Assembly (NCBI RefSeq): GCF_019720915.1
Contig: NZ_JAHKSI010000003.1
Location: 124,001-188,000, forward strand
Direction of reading: 5' to 3'
DNA: 64,000 bases
Source of the DNA: Alkalihalobacillus sp. TS-13
Lineage (GTDB): Bacteria > Bacillota > Bacilli > Bacillales > Fictibacillaceae
Program-made: the position numbers and the translations under genes
Notes under the pieces: model-generated
Seen by the model: the letters and a program-made list of their open reading frames with translations, nothing else
Database searches by the model: none
Told to the model about the DNA's origin: nothing
In this document: positions 8,174-17,630 of the stretch, one piece after another
Layout: the number at the start of each line of letters is the position of its first letter
Numbering within the stretch: the stretch's first letter is position 1

Positions 8174-9379
8174 ATGAAAACAAAGGTGACCAATGTTCGC
8201 TTATTCGATGGCTATAAGCTGCATCCGGATAAGACGATGATTGTCTTTGATGAAAAAGGGATTACGGTGATCGGGAAGAATGCAGATGGAATCGATGCTG
8301 ATCAAGTGATTGACGGGGAAGGGTTGACCTGTTTGCCTGGCTTGATGGATTGTCACGTGCATCTCACCATGGATGGCAATCCCGATCCTTTTCGGGAGCT
8401 GTCAGATGATTCCGAAGCAGATGGTTCGTTCCGTGCTGTCGTTAACGCACGTAAACAATTGGAGGCGGGCGTGACCACCGTACGGAATGTCGGGGCTCAG
8501 TATAATATCGATATCGCACTCCGCAACGCGATTGAAAAAGGGGTCATTGAAGGTCCTCGGGTCTTAGCGTCTGGAAAACCGATTGTCATGACTGGCGGAC
8601 ACGGCCATAACATGGCGATTGAGGCGGACGGTGTTGATGAAATTCGTAAGGCAGCGAGAACTCAATTGAAGGCAGGTGCTGACCTGTTGAAGCTGATGGC
8701 TACTGGCGGTGTCATGACGCCAAACGTCGATCCTGGGGCTGCCCAGCTTGATGAAGACGAGCTGCGTTGTGCCTGTACGGAAGCCTCTAAAGCCGGAAAA
8801 ACGACCGCTGCACACGCACAGGGGAGAGAAGGCATCAAGAATGCGATCCTTGCTGGGATTACGACTATTGAACATGGGATCTACCTTGATGACGAATTGA
8901 TCCAGATGATGTTGACGTCTGGTACATATCTCGTACCGACCCTCTCAGCACCATTTTTTATTGCCGAAAACGGGGTGGAAGGCGGCATACCTCAACATGC
9001 AATTGAAAAAACAAAGATCGTGATGGAGGATCATAAAAAGAGTTTCTTACAAGCTTATGAAGCTGGAGTGAAAATTGCAGCTGGTACGGATGCAGGAACG
9101 CCGTTCAACCTTCACGGGGACTTTCCGAAAGAGCTTGAATTGATGGTCGAATACGGAATGGATGAAGTGGACGTACTACGCTCAGCGACAGCCATAGCAG
9201 CTAGTGCAATGGACATTTTAAAGGAAACAGGATCAGTGGAAGAAGGAAAACGAGCTGATTTGTTGTTTGTTGAAGGAAACCCAGTTGAAGAAATTTCAGA
9301 TGTACGGAACGTCGTTTACGTGTTTAAAAATGGAAAATGTGTTGCGAAGAACAATGAAAAAACACCTCAAAAGGTGTAA
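8174..9379 (+). CDS. Metal-dependent amidohydrolase, imidazolonepropionase/prolidase-like
   Basis: This 401-residue enzyme belongs to the amidohydrolase superfamily, a TIM barrel with a binuclear metal site. Visible ligands are DCHVHL near residue 60, the lysine of LKLMATGG (usually carboxylated), AAHAQG, EHG and GTDAG. The family includes carboxypeptidases acting on X-Pro, X-Arg and X-Lys dipeptides, so hydrolysis of an N-acyl or dipeptide substrate brought in by the AbgT transporter fits. The exact specificity cannot be read from sequence. ATG 8174 follows AAGGAGGG. The next gene starts about 25 bases after its stop. Confidence 0.92.
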   Translation: MKTKVTNVRLFDGYKLHPDKTMIVFDEKGITVIGKNADGIDADQVIDGEGLTCLPGLMDCHVHLTMDGNPDPFRELSDDSEADGSFRAVVNARKQLEAGVTTVRNVGAQYNIDIALRNAIEKGVIEGPRVLASGKPIVMTGGHGHNMAIEADGVDEIRKAARTQLKAGADLLKLMATGGVMTPNVDPGAAQLDEDELRCACTEASKAGKTTAAHAQGREGIKNAILAGITTIEHGIYLDDELIQMMLTSGTYLVPTLSAPFFIAENGVEGGIPQHAIEKTKIVMEDHKKSFLQAYEAGVKIAAGTDAGTPFNLHGDFPKELELMVEYGMDEVDVLRSATAIAASAMDILKETGSVEEGKRADLLFVEGNPVEEISDVRNVVYVFKNGKCVAKNNEKTPQKV

Positions 9380-9406
9380 TACCAATGAAAAGGGATGAAT
9401 GATGTG

Positions 9407-10615
9407 ATGGATGAATTATTTGCAAAATTGGAAGCGCAATATGAAGAGATGGTGGAGATCCGCCGCCACCTCCACCAAAACCCGGAGCTTTCTTTTGAAG
9501 AAGTGGAAACGCCGAAGTTCATCGCTGCGTACCATGAAAAACTAGGGCATGAAGTCCGGACAGGAGTCGGTGGACGAGGCGTAGTTGCGAAGCTGAAAGG
9601 TGGGAAGCCTGGAAAGACGGTCGCACTTCGCGCAGATTTCGATGCACTTCCGATCCAGGAGGAAAACGATCTGCCATACAAATCAAAAGCGGATGGTAAG
9701 ATGCATGCCTGCGGACACGATGGACATACAGCAACATTGCTTGGTCTTGCGAAAGCATTGAACAGCGTGAAGGAAGAGCTAGAGGGGACAATCGTCTTCA
9801 TCCACCAGCATGCGGAAGAATTGCAGCCTGGCGGGGCAATTGCGATGATCGAGGATGGCTGTCTTGAAGGTGTTGATGTTATTTTCGGGACACACCTCTG
9901 GGCAACCAGTCCTCTCGGTGAAATCGGCTACCGTACAGGGCCGTTCATGGCGGCGGCAGACCGGTTCACGATCAAGATCCAGGGAAAAGGAGGCCATGGA
10001 GCACAACCGCACCGTACAAAAGATGCAGTCGTGATCGGGGCTCAGGCGATCACGAACCTTCAACAGCTCGTCAGCAGAAGGGTCGATCCCCTTGAATCTG
10101 CAGTCGTTTCGGTCGGGGCGTTTGAAGCGATCAATGCTTTCAACGTTATTGCGGATTCGGTGAAATTGACAGGCACGGTGAGGACATTTGATGAAGACGT
10201 ACGTGACCTGCTCGAAAATGAGATTGAGAGAGTGGTTAAAGGGACGTGTATCGCATCAGATGCAGAATACACCTATAACTACGTGAGGGGCTATCCGGCT
10301 ACCGTCAATCATCCTGAGGAAACGGAATTAGTCGCCAGCATCGCAGGGGCAGTCCCTGGTGTGACGGAAGTGAAAGAAGTACCACCAGAAATGGGGGCAG
10401 AGGATTTCGCTTATTATCTGCAACACGTGAAAGGAACGTTCTTCTTCACAGGTGCTCAAAACCCAGATTGGGATGTGACCTATCCACATCATCACCCGAA
10501 ATTCAATATCGACGAACGCGCCTTATTAGTGGCAGCGAACACACTTGGAGCAGCGACCTTAACTTATTTGAAGCAGGGAAGCGCGCATGTGAACCAACAA
10601 GCAAGAGTCAAATAA
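9407..10615 (+). CDS. M20D family amidohydrolase (aminoacylase/AbgB-like)
   Basis: This is a zinc-dependent hydrolase that removes acyl or aminobenzoyl groups from amino acids. Motifs are ALRADFDALP, HACGHDGHTA, HQHAEE and GGHGAQPHRT, in the order and spacing of the M20D group. The C-terminal metal ligand is the histidine of PHHHPKFNID. Starts at 9395, 9404 (GTG) and 9407 share the frame. AAAAGGG ends at 9394, directly against 9395, so 9404 or 9407 is more plausible. The gene lies between the metal-dependent amidohydrolase and the carbamoylase, on the same strand. Confidence 0.92.
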   Translation: MDELFAKLEAQYEEMVEIRRHLHQNPELSFEEVETPKFIAAYHEKLGHEVRTGVGGRGVVAKLKGGKPGKTVALRADFDALPIQEENDLPYKSKADGKMHACGHDGHTATLLGLAKALNSVKEELEGTIVFIHQHAEELQPGGAIAMIEDGCLEGVDVIFGTHLWATSPLGEIGYRTGPFMAAADRFTIKIQGKGGHGAQPHRTKDAVVIGAQAITNLQQLVSRRVDPLESAVVSVGAFEAINAFNVIADSVKLTGTVRTFDEDVRDLLENEIERVVKGTCIASDAEYTYNYVRGYPATVNHPEETELVASIAGAVPGVTEVKEVPPEMGAEDFAYYLQHVKGTFFFTGAQNPDWDVTYPHHHPKFNIDERALLVAANTLGAATLTYLKQGSAHVNQQARVK

Positions 10616-10659
10616 GAGCGTTGTAGGGGATCGGTCCTTTTGAGCCTCCTCTTTTCCAA

Positions 10660-10732
10660 TTGTCCAGATAATTTGAAACTTTGTCCAGAAAACTTGGAGT
10701 TTTGTCCAGATAATGAAAATGCACAAATTTTG
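10660..10732. repeat. 21-bp-period TTGTCCAGA repeat, locus 1
   Basis: TTGTCCAGA occurs at 10660, 10681 and 10702, exactly 21 bases apart, with AT-rich spacers. The inverse unit TCTGGACAA recurs with the same period at 63210-63305. It lies in the gap before the carbamoylase gene and is transcribed with it if the operon continues through. Confidence 0.75.
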
Positions 10733-10747
10733 AAAAAGGAGGCTGAC

Positions 10748-12034
10748 ATGTTACAACAACTGCTATCAGACTACGATTCTAGCTTGAGTCATTCAGGAGT
10801 AAATGGAGAACGGCTTGCAAATCGTTTGGAGGAACTCTCTAGCATTGGCTGTACTTCAGAGAACGGTTCTTATCGTCTCGGTTTTTCCGCAGAAGAGCGA
10901 CAGGCGAAGGAACTCGTGAAAAAGTGGATGACTGAAGCGGGTCTTACCGTCAAAGAAGATAGAGCCGGAAACGTATTTGGGAGGAAAGAAGGGCAGAACA
11001 ATTTACCTGCCATCTTATCTGGATCACATGTTGACAGCGTGCCAATTGGTGGCCATTTTGACGGTCCGCTCGGCGTACTTTCCGCCCTTGAAGTAGCACA
11101 AGCCTGGAAGGAAACTGGATATGTTCCAGAGCGTCCGTTTGAAGTCGTCATTTTTTCAGATGAAGAAGGATCCCGGTTCAATGGCGGATTGACTGGGAGT
11201 ACAGCATTCGTTGGAGAACTGGATCTCGAACGTCAGCGCGCCATGACGGATAAAGATGGCTTATCATTTGAACAAGTTCTCGAAAAGGTCGGATTATCCA
11301 TCGAAACCATTGCAGAGGCGAAACGAAATGCTGAAGAGGTCGCACTATTTGTGGAAGTTCATATCGAGCAGGGTAAACGTCTTGAGAAAAATGATCTGCC
11401 GGTTGGAATCGTAACAGGAATCGCGGGGCCGGTCTGGCTAGAATTCACTTTTGATGGGGAAGCAGGCCATGCTGGGAACACACCGATGAATGACCGAACA
11501 GATGCACTTGCCGCTGCCAGTTCTTTTATCGGAAAAGTCCAGGAACTTCCGGAGACGATGAGTGACTCAGCTGTCGCTACAGTGGGAAAACTCAATGTCT
11601 ATCCGAATGGCGTCAATGTCATTCCTGGACAGGTGAAGCTGTATGTGGATGTTCGGGATATTCATGAAGAAACACGCGATCAGCTCATAAATAAGATACT
11701 AGAGGCTGCCGAGGTTATTATGGGTCAAACCGGTGTGGACGTGACCTGGAAAGAAATGATACGAAAGCAACCTGTCCCGATACGAAAAGATTTGCAGGAT
11801 CTTTTCAGTAAAGCGGTAGAAGCGAATGGAATCGAACCATTCTTTTTACCGAGCGGGGCGGGACATGATGCGATGATCGTCGGCAGACACATTCCAGCTG
11901 CGATGCTTTTTGTAAGGAGTCAGGATGGAGTCAGCCACAACCCGGCAGAATGGTCTTCTCTGAACGATTGCATACAAGGCGTACACGTATTGAAGACATT
12001 CCTTGAACGAAGTATGGATGAACTACCTGAATAG
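10748..12034 (+). CDS. Zn-dependent hydantoinase/carbamoylase family amidase
   Basis: This 428-residue enzyme is an M20-fold amidase of the N-carbamoyl-L-amino acid hydrolase, allantoate amidohydrolase and ureidopropionase group. Metal-site motifs are GSHVDSV, HFDGPLG, FSDEEGSRF, EVHIEQGKRLE and, near the C-terminus, GAGHDAM with SHNPAEW. It would release an amino acid, CO2 and ammonia from a carbamoylated substrate. The frame is open upstream through a 21-bp repeat, but ATG 10748 follows AAAAAGGAGG directly and gives the usual family length. It is the last gene of the cluster; a 103-bp dispersed repeat follows. Confidence 0.92.
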   Translation: MLQQLLSDYDSSLSHSGVNGERLANRLEELSSIGCTSENGSYRLGFSAEERQAKELVKKWMTEAGLTVKEDRAGNVFGRKEGQNNLPAILSGSHVDSVPIGGHFDGPLGVLSALEVAQAWKETGYVPERPFEVVIFSDEEGSRFNGGLTGSTAFVGELDLERQRAMTDKDGLSFEQVLEKVGLSIETIAEAKRNAEEVALFVEVHIEQGKRLEKNDLPVGIVTGIAGPVWLEFTFDGEAGHAGNTPMNDRTDALAAASSFIGKVQELPETMSDSAVATVGKLNVYPNGVNVIPGQVKLYVDVRDIHEETRDQLINKILEAAEVIMGQTGVDVTWKEMIRKQPVPIRKDLQDLFSKAVEANGIEPFFLPSGAGHDAMIVGRHIPAAMLFVRSQDGVSHNPAEWSSLNDCIQGVHVLKTFLERSMDELPE

Positions 12035-12036
12035 CG

Positions 12037-12139
12037 TGTCGAAAAAAGAAAGCGGACTATAGTCGTCCTCCAGACGAGTTATGTCGCAAATGTGTTGTAG
12101 AACATCCGGTGTTTTACTCCATATTTGCGATTTTTCATG
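12037..12139. repeat. 103-bp dispersed repeat (GGACTATAGTC family), copy 2
   Basis: This is the near-identical twin of 5124-5226, beginning directly after the stop codon of the carbamoylase. The rest of the gap to 12347 is AT-rich. TATAAT at 12289-12294 is a candidate -10 for the next gene, with only a poor -35 (TTAAAA at 12266). Confidence 0.85.
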
Positions 12140-12347
12140 TCGAAACGCAAAAATTGTGTTTAAAATCAGGGTGATAAATCTGGAAGATAAAGGTATCAAC
12201 AAAACTCTATCGGTATAATAAATTTATGAATATGAAATATTATTACTAATACCATTGAAAATTTGTTAAAATTAAGAAAAATCAGTTTTATAATTAGGGT
12301 TATTTTTCGAATAAAACTAGTTGAAAGTATTTAAGGAGAGGAAAAAA

Positions 12348-12701
12348 ATGAAAAGAAGTGAAATGGATTTCGAACTTTTCTGTATCCACTGTAAAGAAGA
12401 TGTAGATCACCATTTTACGTACATCAATGGAGAAATATCTCAGATTCGATGTAATCAATGTGGGCAGGTACTAGAGATAAAAATGGATTTGAAAAAGAAA
12501 CTTTCAAGTGAACTATATGATAAAATCGCTCGAAAACCTAAAAGGTTAACTGAAGAATATAAAGAGGATTTTCGGAAGTTTATCTTTTCGATTCCATTTA
12601 GAATTGTGAAAAAACCATATTCTGTTTATAGATATATAAAAGATACAAGAGAAGTATTCAGTGAACACAATAAAATTATCAAGAAGAAAGAAAAAAAATA
12701 A
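12348..12701 (+). CDS. Small zinc-ribbon protein (Bacillus 'bh protein'-like)
   Basis: This is a basic 117-residue protein. The N-terminal 45 residues hold two CxxC knuckles, CIHC and CNQC, that should bind one zinc ion. The remainder is lysine-rich and helical (ARKPKRLTEEYKEDF, then IPFRIVKKPY). Short zinc-ribbon proteins of this layout are common in Bacillus, and no function is established to my knowledge. ATG 12348 is 7 bases after AAGGAGAGG; an in-frame TTG at 12321 has no such site. It is monocistronic with its own terminator. Confidence 0.8.
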   Translation: MKRSEMDFELFCIHCKEDVDHHFTYINGEISQIRCNQCGQVLEIKMDLKKKLSSELYDKIARKPKRLTEEYKEDFRKFIFSIPFRIVKKPYSVYRYIKDTREVFSEHNKIIKKKEKK

Positions 12702-12725
12702 CCTAAATTACGCCATATACAAACA

Positions 12726-12754
12726 GAGCTTCCTTTAAAAGGAGGCTCTTTTTT
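12726..12754 (+). terminator. Terminator after the zinc-ribbon gene
   Basis: GAGCTTCCTTT pairs with AAAGGAGGCTC around a short loop and runs into TTTTTT. Confidence 0.8.
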
Positions 12755-12766
12755 ATGTTTGATTAC

Positions 12767-12795
12767 TTGACTAAAAAAGTAATACATAATATGCT
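12767..12795 (+). promoter_or_regulatory. Promoter of the 2-oxoacid/acetoin dehydrogenase operon
   Basis: TTGACT (12767-12772) and TATGCT (12790-12795) are 17 bases apart. ACAAATG at 12818-12824, between promoter and gene, is shared with the control regions of the second SorC gene and of the oxidoreductase-PTS operon. It may be an operator. Confidence 0.5.
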
Positions 12796-12841
12796 TTTAC
12801 AAAAGTAACACATATGAACAAATGTAAAAGGAGGAGAAGTG

Positions 12842-13825
12842 ATGTATAAAACTCTTAACCTACCGGCACATATTGATACGGGTAAATTAATTGAACTTTA
12901 TAAGCAAATGTGGCTGATAAGATACTTTGATGAAAAGGTCGACCAATTTTTTGCTAAAGGGATGATTCATGGAACGACACATTTATGCGTTGGACAAGAA
13001 GCTTCCGCTGCTGGTTCAATCGCTGCATTGCAAAAAGAAGATAAAATTACAAGCACGCATAGAGGGCATGGTCATTGTATTGCAAAAGGTGCGGAAACAA
13101 ACAGAATGATGGCGGAATTATTCGGTCGTGAAACAGGATATTGTAAAGGAAAAGGTGGATCAATGCATATTGCCGATCTTGAAAAAGGAAATCTTGGAGC
13201 AAACGGAATCGTCGGAGGGGGGATTCCTCTGGCGGTTGGTGCTGGATTGACTTCCAAAATGAAGCAAGAAGGATATGTTGTTCTCAGCTTTTTCGGAGAT
13301 GGTGCAAGCAATGAAGGGAGTTTTCATGAATCTGTGAATTTGGCGTCAATATGGAAGTTACCGGTTGTATTCATTTGTGAAAACAACCAATACGGCATGT
13401 CCGGCCCGGTGAAAGAAATGGTGAACGTCGATAATATCGCCGAGCGTGCACCTGCGTATGGTATCCCGGGTGAAGTAGTAGATGGCAATGATGTGATCGA
13501 AATCATCAATACAGTCTATGATGCGGTGGAAAATGCTCGAGCTGGTAATGGCCCATCACTGATTGAAGTAAAAACATACCGATGGAAAGGTCATTCCAAA
13601 AGTGATGCTAAAAAATACCGTACTAGAGAAGAAGAAATGACTTGGAGAGAGAAAGACGCAATCAAGCAATTTAAAGATTTGCTAATTAAAGAACAAATTT
13701 TCACAGAAGACACTGCTGAAAAACTTCGAACAGAAGCCAAACAAGAAATAGAGGATGCTGTGGCGTTCGCCGAAAACAGTCCTGAACCGGCCATTGGTAC
13801 TTTACTAGAAGATGTCTATGCGTAA
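12842..13825 (+). CDS. TPP-dependent dehydrogenase E1 alpha, acetoin dehydrogenase AcoA-like
   Basis: This 327-residue subunit forms, with the beta subunit encoded next, the thiamine-diphosphate E1 of a 2-oxoacid or acetoin dehydrogenase complex. The cofactor motif is [17 protein letters not shown], completed by ENNQYG. Strong AcoA-like features are [15 protein letters not shown] and [13 protein letters not shown], with GANGIVGGG. The length is that of AcoA rather than the longer PdhA. ATG 12842 sits 5 bases after AAAGGAGGAG. Next to SorC regulators and a polyol PTS, the real substrate may be an alpha-ketol or 2-oxoacid from a sugar or polyol rather than acetoin; that is inference. Confidence 0.92.
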   Translation: MYKTLNLPAHIDTGKLIELYKQMWLIRYFDEKVDQFFAKGMIHGTTHLCVGQEASAAGSIAALQKEDKITSTHRGHGHCIAKGAETNRMMAELFGRETGYCKGKGGSMHIADLEKGNLGANGIVGGGIPLAVGAGLTSKMKQEGYVVLSFFGDGASNEGSFHESVNLASIWKLPVVFICENNQYGMSGPVKEMVNVDNIAERAPAYGIPGEVVDGNDVIEIINTVYDAVENARAGNGPSLIEVKTYRWKGHSKSDAKKYRTREEEMTWREKDAIKQFKDLLIKEQIFTEDTAEKLRTEAKQEIEDAVAFAENSPEPAIGTLLEDVYA

Positions 13826-13838
13826 GGGGGAGAAAAAA

Positions 13839-14822
13839 ATGAGGGAAATTACCTACCTAGAAGCAGTTCGAGAAGCAATGAGCCAAGAGATGAGGAAAAA
13901 TGAAAATGTTTTTATTCTGGGTGAAGATATTGGTGTGTATGGTGGAGCTTTTGGGGTAACTCGTGGAATGATAGAAGAGTTTGGTGCTGAACGTGTCCGC
14001 AACACACCAATTTCAGAATCAGCGATTGCCGGAGCAGCGGTAGGTTCCGCACTTACTGGTATGAGACCAATCCTTGAATTGCAATTCTCGGACTTTATCA
14101 CGATAGCAATGGATCAATTAGTGAACCAAGCAGCGAAGCTTAGGTATATGTATGGTGGAAAAGGAACTGTTCCTATGGTTTTACGAACTCCTGCAGGATC
14201 TGGTACAGGGGCAGCTGCTCAGCATTCTCAAAGTTTAGAAGCTTGGATGACCCACATTCCTGGATTGAAAGTCCTCCAACCCTCTACGGCTTATGATGCA
14301 AAAGGATTGTTGAAAGCAGCTATTGATGATGACAATCCTGTTATATTCTATGAACATAAATTGCTTTATAAAACGAAAGGTGATGTTCCAGAAGAGGAGT
14401 ACTCTATTCCGATAGGTAAAGCGGATATAAAACGGCAAGGGAACGATGTAACGATCATAGCTACCTCCCTAATGGTGAAGAAAGCACTAGAAGCAGCTGC
14501 TGAACTTGAAAAAGAAGGAATTGATGTTGAAGTTGTTGACCCACGTACACTTGTACCCCTTGATGAAGAGACCATCATTGAATCTGTGAAAAAAACAGGC
14601 AGAGTTGTAATTGTTCATGAAGCCGTTAAACGTGGTGGATTTGGCGGGGAAATTGCAAGCGTCATTTCTGAAAGCGAAGCATTCGACTATCTTGACTCAC
14701 CGATCAAAAGGTTAGGTGGCTTGCCAATTCCGATTCCATATAATCCAAACTTGGAAAAAGCCACTGTCCCCCAAGTAGACAATATCATCGATTCGATAAA
14801 AGAAGCGGTTCGTTTCAAATAG
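13839..14822 (+). CDS. TPP-dependent dehydrogenase E1 beta subunit
   Basis: This 327-residue transketolase-like beta subunit binds thiamine diphosphate with E1 alpha. The N-terminal region ([15 protein letters not shown]) and the mid-domain ([11 protein letters not shown], then [17 protein letters not shown]) are typical of PdhB and AcoB. The C-terminal domain has [10 protein letters not shown] and [17 protein letters not shown]. The start is ATG 13839 after AAGGGGGAG; earlier in-frame codons overlap the end of E1 alpha. The spacing of 13 bases on each side implies translational coupling. Confidence 0.93.
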   Translation: MREITYLEAVREAMSQEMRKNENVFILGEDIGVYGGAFGVTRGMIEEFGAERVRNTPISESAIAGAAVGSALTGMRPILELQFSDFITIAMDQLVNQAAKLRYMYGGKGTVPMVLRTPAGSGTGAAAQHSQSLEAWMTHIPGLKVLQPSTAYDAKGLLKAAIDDDNPVIFYEHKLLYKTKGDVPEEEYSIPIGKADIKRQGNDVTIIATSLMVKKALEAAAELEKEGIDVEVVDPRTLVPLDEETIIESVKKTGRVVIVHEAVKRGGFGGEIASVISESEAFDYLDSPIKRLGGLPIPIPYNPNLEKATVPQVDNIIDSIKEAVRFK

Positions 14823-14834
14823 GGAGGGATGAAA

Positions 14835-16172
14835 ATGGCAAAGGAAATCTTTATGCCAAAGTTGAGTAGTACGATGGAAGAGGGGACTCTTTTGCAATGG
14901 CTCAAGGAGGAAGGTGATCCTGTAGATATTGGAGAGCCCCTTTTCGAAATCATGACCGACAAAATCAATATTGAAGTTGAGGCCTATGATGAAGGTGTAC
15001 TATTAAAAAAATACTACAAGGTTGATGATGAAATCCCGGTAAATCAAATTATTGGTTATATAGGGGAAGAAAACGAAGAACTACCAGCTGAGTCACCAGG
15101 ATTAACCTCGGATAATTCCTCTCCTACTGAAAGCGAAAAGCAACCAGAGAAGGAAGGGTCGAATAAGCAAACGAATTCGGATACTCAATTTGATAAAAAG
15201 GTGCGTGCTACCCCTGCAGCAAGAAGGATAGCAAGAGAGCAAGGGGTTAAGTTGTCCTCTGTTGACGGAAGCGGACAAAATGAAAGGATTCATCAGCGTG
15301 ATGTCGCTCAATATCTTGAAAATGAAAAAACGGAAAAAGGGATCACTCCGCTTGCTGAGAAAATAGCCAACAACGAAAACATAGAAATTGATAATATTAC
15401 AGGAACAGGCGTACACGGAAAAATTGTGAAGGATGATGTCATAGCAGCTATTGAAGGAAAAGACCACACGCCTGAAATGGAGGTTACCAAGAGTAGGAAA
15501 CTAGCAGGTATACGTAAAGTGGTTGCTGAGAATATGCAAAAAAGTGTCAATACTGCCCCCCATGTCACACTTACAAGTGATATTGATATGACTAAAGTGA
15601 AAGAATTACGCTCTCAGCTCCTTCCAACAATTGAAAATCAAACCGGGTTCCGCTTGTCCTATACAGAAGTGATTGTAAAAGCGGTAGGATCAGCTTTATC
15701 TCTTCATCCTAATGTCAATACGTCATTGGTTGAAAATGAAATCGTATTTAATGAGCGTGTGAACATTGGTTTAGCCGTATCAGTAGATGATGGCCTTATG
15801 GTTCCAGTAATAAAGGATGTAAACGAAAAGAGTTTATCAATATTGACAACGGAAGCTAAAGAAATGGGACAACTAGCTCGTGAACAAAAATTAAAAGCAG
15901 AGAAAATGAAGGGTGCGACTTTTACTGTCAGTAATTTAGGAATGTATGCCATCGATGCATTCACCCCAATTATCAATTTACCTGAGACAGCTATATTAGG
16001 GATTGGAAGGATTCAGGATAAACCAGTCGCTATTGATGGTACGATTGAGATCCGTCCGATGATGGTCGTAAGTTTGTCATTTGATCACCGGACTATTGAT
16101 GGAGCGCCGGCAGCTGAATTTTTAACTGAACTAAAATCGATTTTGGAAAATCCTTTTAAACTTTTAGCATAG
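14835..16172 (+). CDS. Dihydrolipoamide acyltransferase E2 with two E3-binding domains
   Basis: This 445-residue core subunit carries one lipoyl domain (residues 1-78, with lipoyl-lysine Lys43 in MTDKINIE). An acidic Ser/Pro linker follows, then two peripheral-subunit-binding domains, one around RATPAARRIAREQGVKL and one around ITPLAEKIANNENIEI. The catalytic domain ends in DHRTIDGAPAAEFL, holding the active-site histidine and aspartate. Most E2 chains of Firmicutes have only one such binding domain. ATG 14835 is 6 bases after AGGGAGGG; ATG 14829 abuts the ribosome binding site. It acts with the E1 genes upstream and the E3 gene 13 bases downstream. Confidence 0.93.
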   Translation: MAKEIFMPKLSSTMEEGTLLQWLKEEGDPVDIGEPLFEIMTDKINIEVEAYDEGVLLKKYYKVDDEIPVNQIIGYIGEENEELPAESPGLTSDNSSPTESEKQPEKEGSNKQTNSDTQFDKKVRATPAARRIAREQGVKLSSVDGSGQNERIHQRDVAQYLENEKTEKGITPLAEKIANNENIEIDNITGTGVHGKIVKDDVIAAIEGKDHTPEMEVTKSRKLAGIRKVVAENMQKSVNTAPHVTLTSDIDMTKVKELRSQLLPTIENQTGFRLSYTEVIVKAVGSALSLHPNVNTSLVENEIVFNERVNIGLAVSVDDGLMVPVIKDVNEKSLSILTTEAKEMGQLAREQKLKAEKMKGATFTVSNLGMYAIDAFTPIINLPETAILGIGRIQDKPVAIDGTIEIRPMMVVSLSFDHRTIDGAPAAEFLTELKSILENPFKLLA

Positions 16173-16185
16173 GTGGTGAAATACC

Positions 16186-17583
16186 GTGACAAAAACATAC
16201 GATATCGCTGTTGTTGGGGGCGGTCCTGGCGGATATGTCGCAGCATTGCATGCAGCCAAACTAGGAAAGAAAGTCGCTCTTGTCGAAGTGACTTTCCTAG
16301 GTGGGACGTGTTTGAACAAAGGTTGTATCCCTTCCAAAACTCTTTTGAAACATGCTGAAGTGATTGAATCGATCCATAAAGCGGAAGAGTGGGGTATTGA
16401 AACGGGTAATTTAACCTTTTCTTTAGAAAAAATGATAAAAAGGAAAGATGATGTTATTCAGCGTCTACGTAATGGGATTTCCTTTTTATTGAAACAAGGG
16501 AAAATTGATGTATATGAAGGCTTTGGCCGAATTGAACAGGATAATCGTATCCAGATCGACGCAGAGCAAAACAATCAAACAATCAATGCTGAAAATATCA
16601 TCATAGCTACAGGATCAATTCCTGCGGTACCCCCGATAGAAGGATTAGATACTGTTACTTTTGATACGAGTGATACGATATTTGATATCCCTGATATTCC
16701 AAAGTCTCTCACTATCATTGGAGGTGGGGTGATCGGTGTTGAATTTGCTTGTATTTTTGCCAGTTTAAATGTGGAAGTTACATTGATTGAAATGGAGGAT
16801 CGACTCCTTCCAGGTGAAGACAGGGATGCCTCAAAGCTATTAGCAAATGAGCTGAGGAAAAAAGGTGTCAAACTTCTTTTAAATACCAAAGTAGACTGTG
16901 TCCACCAAGCAGGTGCCTACAAAACTGTTAATTGTACAGATGATGGAGATAATGAACATGTGATTGAAACTGAAACTTTGCTTGTAAGTGTTGGCCGAAA
17001 GCCTAACCTATCAGCCGTTGCAAATTTGAACCTCCTTAAAGACGGACCGTTCATAAAGGTGAATGAACAATTGGAGACAAACCTGCCGAACATTTATGCT
17101 GTAGGCGATGTGATTGGTGGATATCAACTTGCCCATGTTGCAAGTGCTGAAGGAATAGTAGCAGCAAATAACGCTGCGGGAGGAAGCGATCAGATCGATT
17201 ATAAAGTTATACCGCGTTGTATATACACACTTCCAGAAATCGCAAGTGTTGGTATAACCGAAGAGGAAGCACGGACAAAAGGGATTGTATATAAAACAGA
17301 ACGATTTGATTTATCTGGAAACGGAAAAGCCATTGCAGAAGGACATACAAGTGGATTTTCAAAAATCATATATGAAGAAAAATTCGGTGAAATAATAGGT
17401 GTAATCATGGCAGGACCTCATGTTACTGAAATGATATCAGAGGCCTCAGCCTTCATGTATTTGGAAGGGACAATAGAGGAAGCAGCTAAAATGATCCATC
17501 CACATCCATCTGTTTCTGAATCATTTTTTGAGAACGCCTCTTCTATTTACAATAAAATGAAACAGCAAGATGTACTTGTCTAA
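16186..17583 (+). CDS. lpdA: Dihydrolipoyl dehydrogenase (E3)
   Basis: This 465-residue flavoprotein reoxidises the lipoyl arm of E2 and passes electrons to NAD+. It has the FAD motif GGGPGGYVAA, the redox-active disulfide GGTCLNKGCIPSK, the NAD motif GGGVIGVEFA, the second FAD motif NIYAVGDVIGG and the C-terminal base in HPHPSVSE (His-Pro of the family). It starts at GTG 16186 after AGGTGG. It closes the dehydrogenase operon; a SorC regulator begins 47 bases after its stop. Confidence 0.94.
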   Translation: MTKTYDIAVVGGGPGGYVAALHAAKLGKKVALVEVTFLGGTCLNKGCIPSKTLLKHAEVIESIHKAEEWGIETGNLTFSLEKMIKRKDDVIQRLRNGISFLLKQGKIDVYEGFGRIEQDNRIQIDAEQNNQTINAENIIIATGSIPAVPPIEGLDTVTFDTSDTIFDIPDIPKSLTIIGGGVIGVEFACIFASLNVEVTLIEMEDRLLPGEDRDASKLLANELRKKGVKLLLNTKVDCVHQAGAYKTVNCTDDGDNEHVIETETLLVSVGRKPNLSAVANLNLLKDGPFIKVNEQLETNLPNIYAVGDVIGGYQLAHVASAEGIVAANNAAGGSDQIDYKVIPRCIYTLPEIASVGITEEEARTKGIVYKTERFDLSGNGKAIAEGHTSGFSKIIYEEKFGEIIGVIMAGPHVTEMISEASAFMYLEGTIEEAAKMIHPHPSVSESFFENASSIYNKMKQQDVLV

Positions 17584-17630
17584 CAGTAGATTGCTATAAT
17601 CAAAAGGAGTATTAAAAAGGGCGGGATCAC

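Noticed and set aside
10640-10747. N-terminal extension of the carbamoylase
   Set aside because: The extension translates the 21-bp TTGTCCAGA repeat, and the real ribosome binding site lies at 10733-10742.
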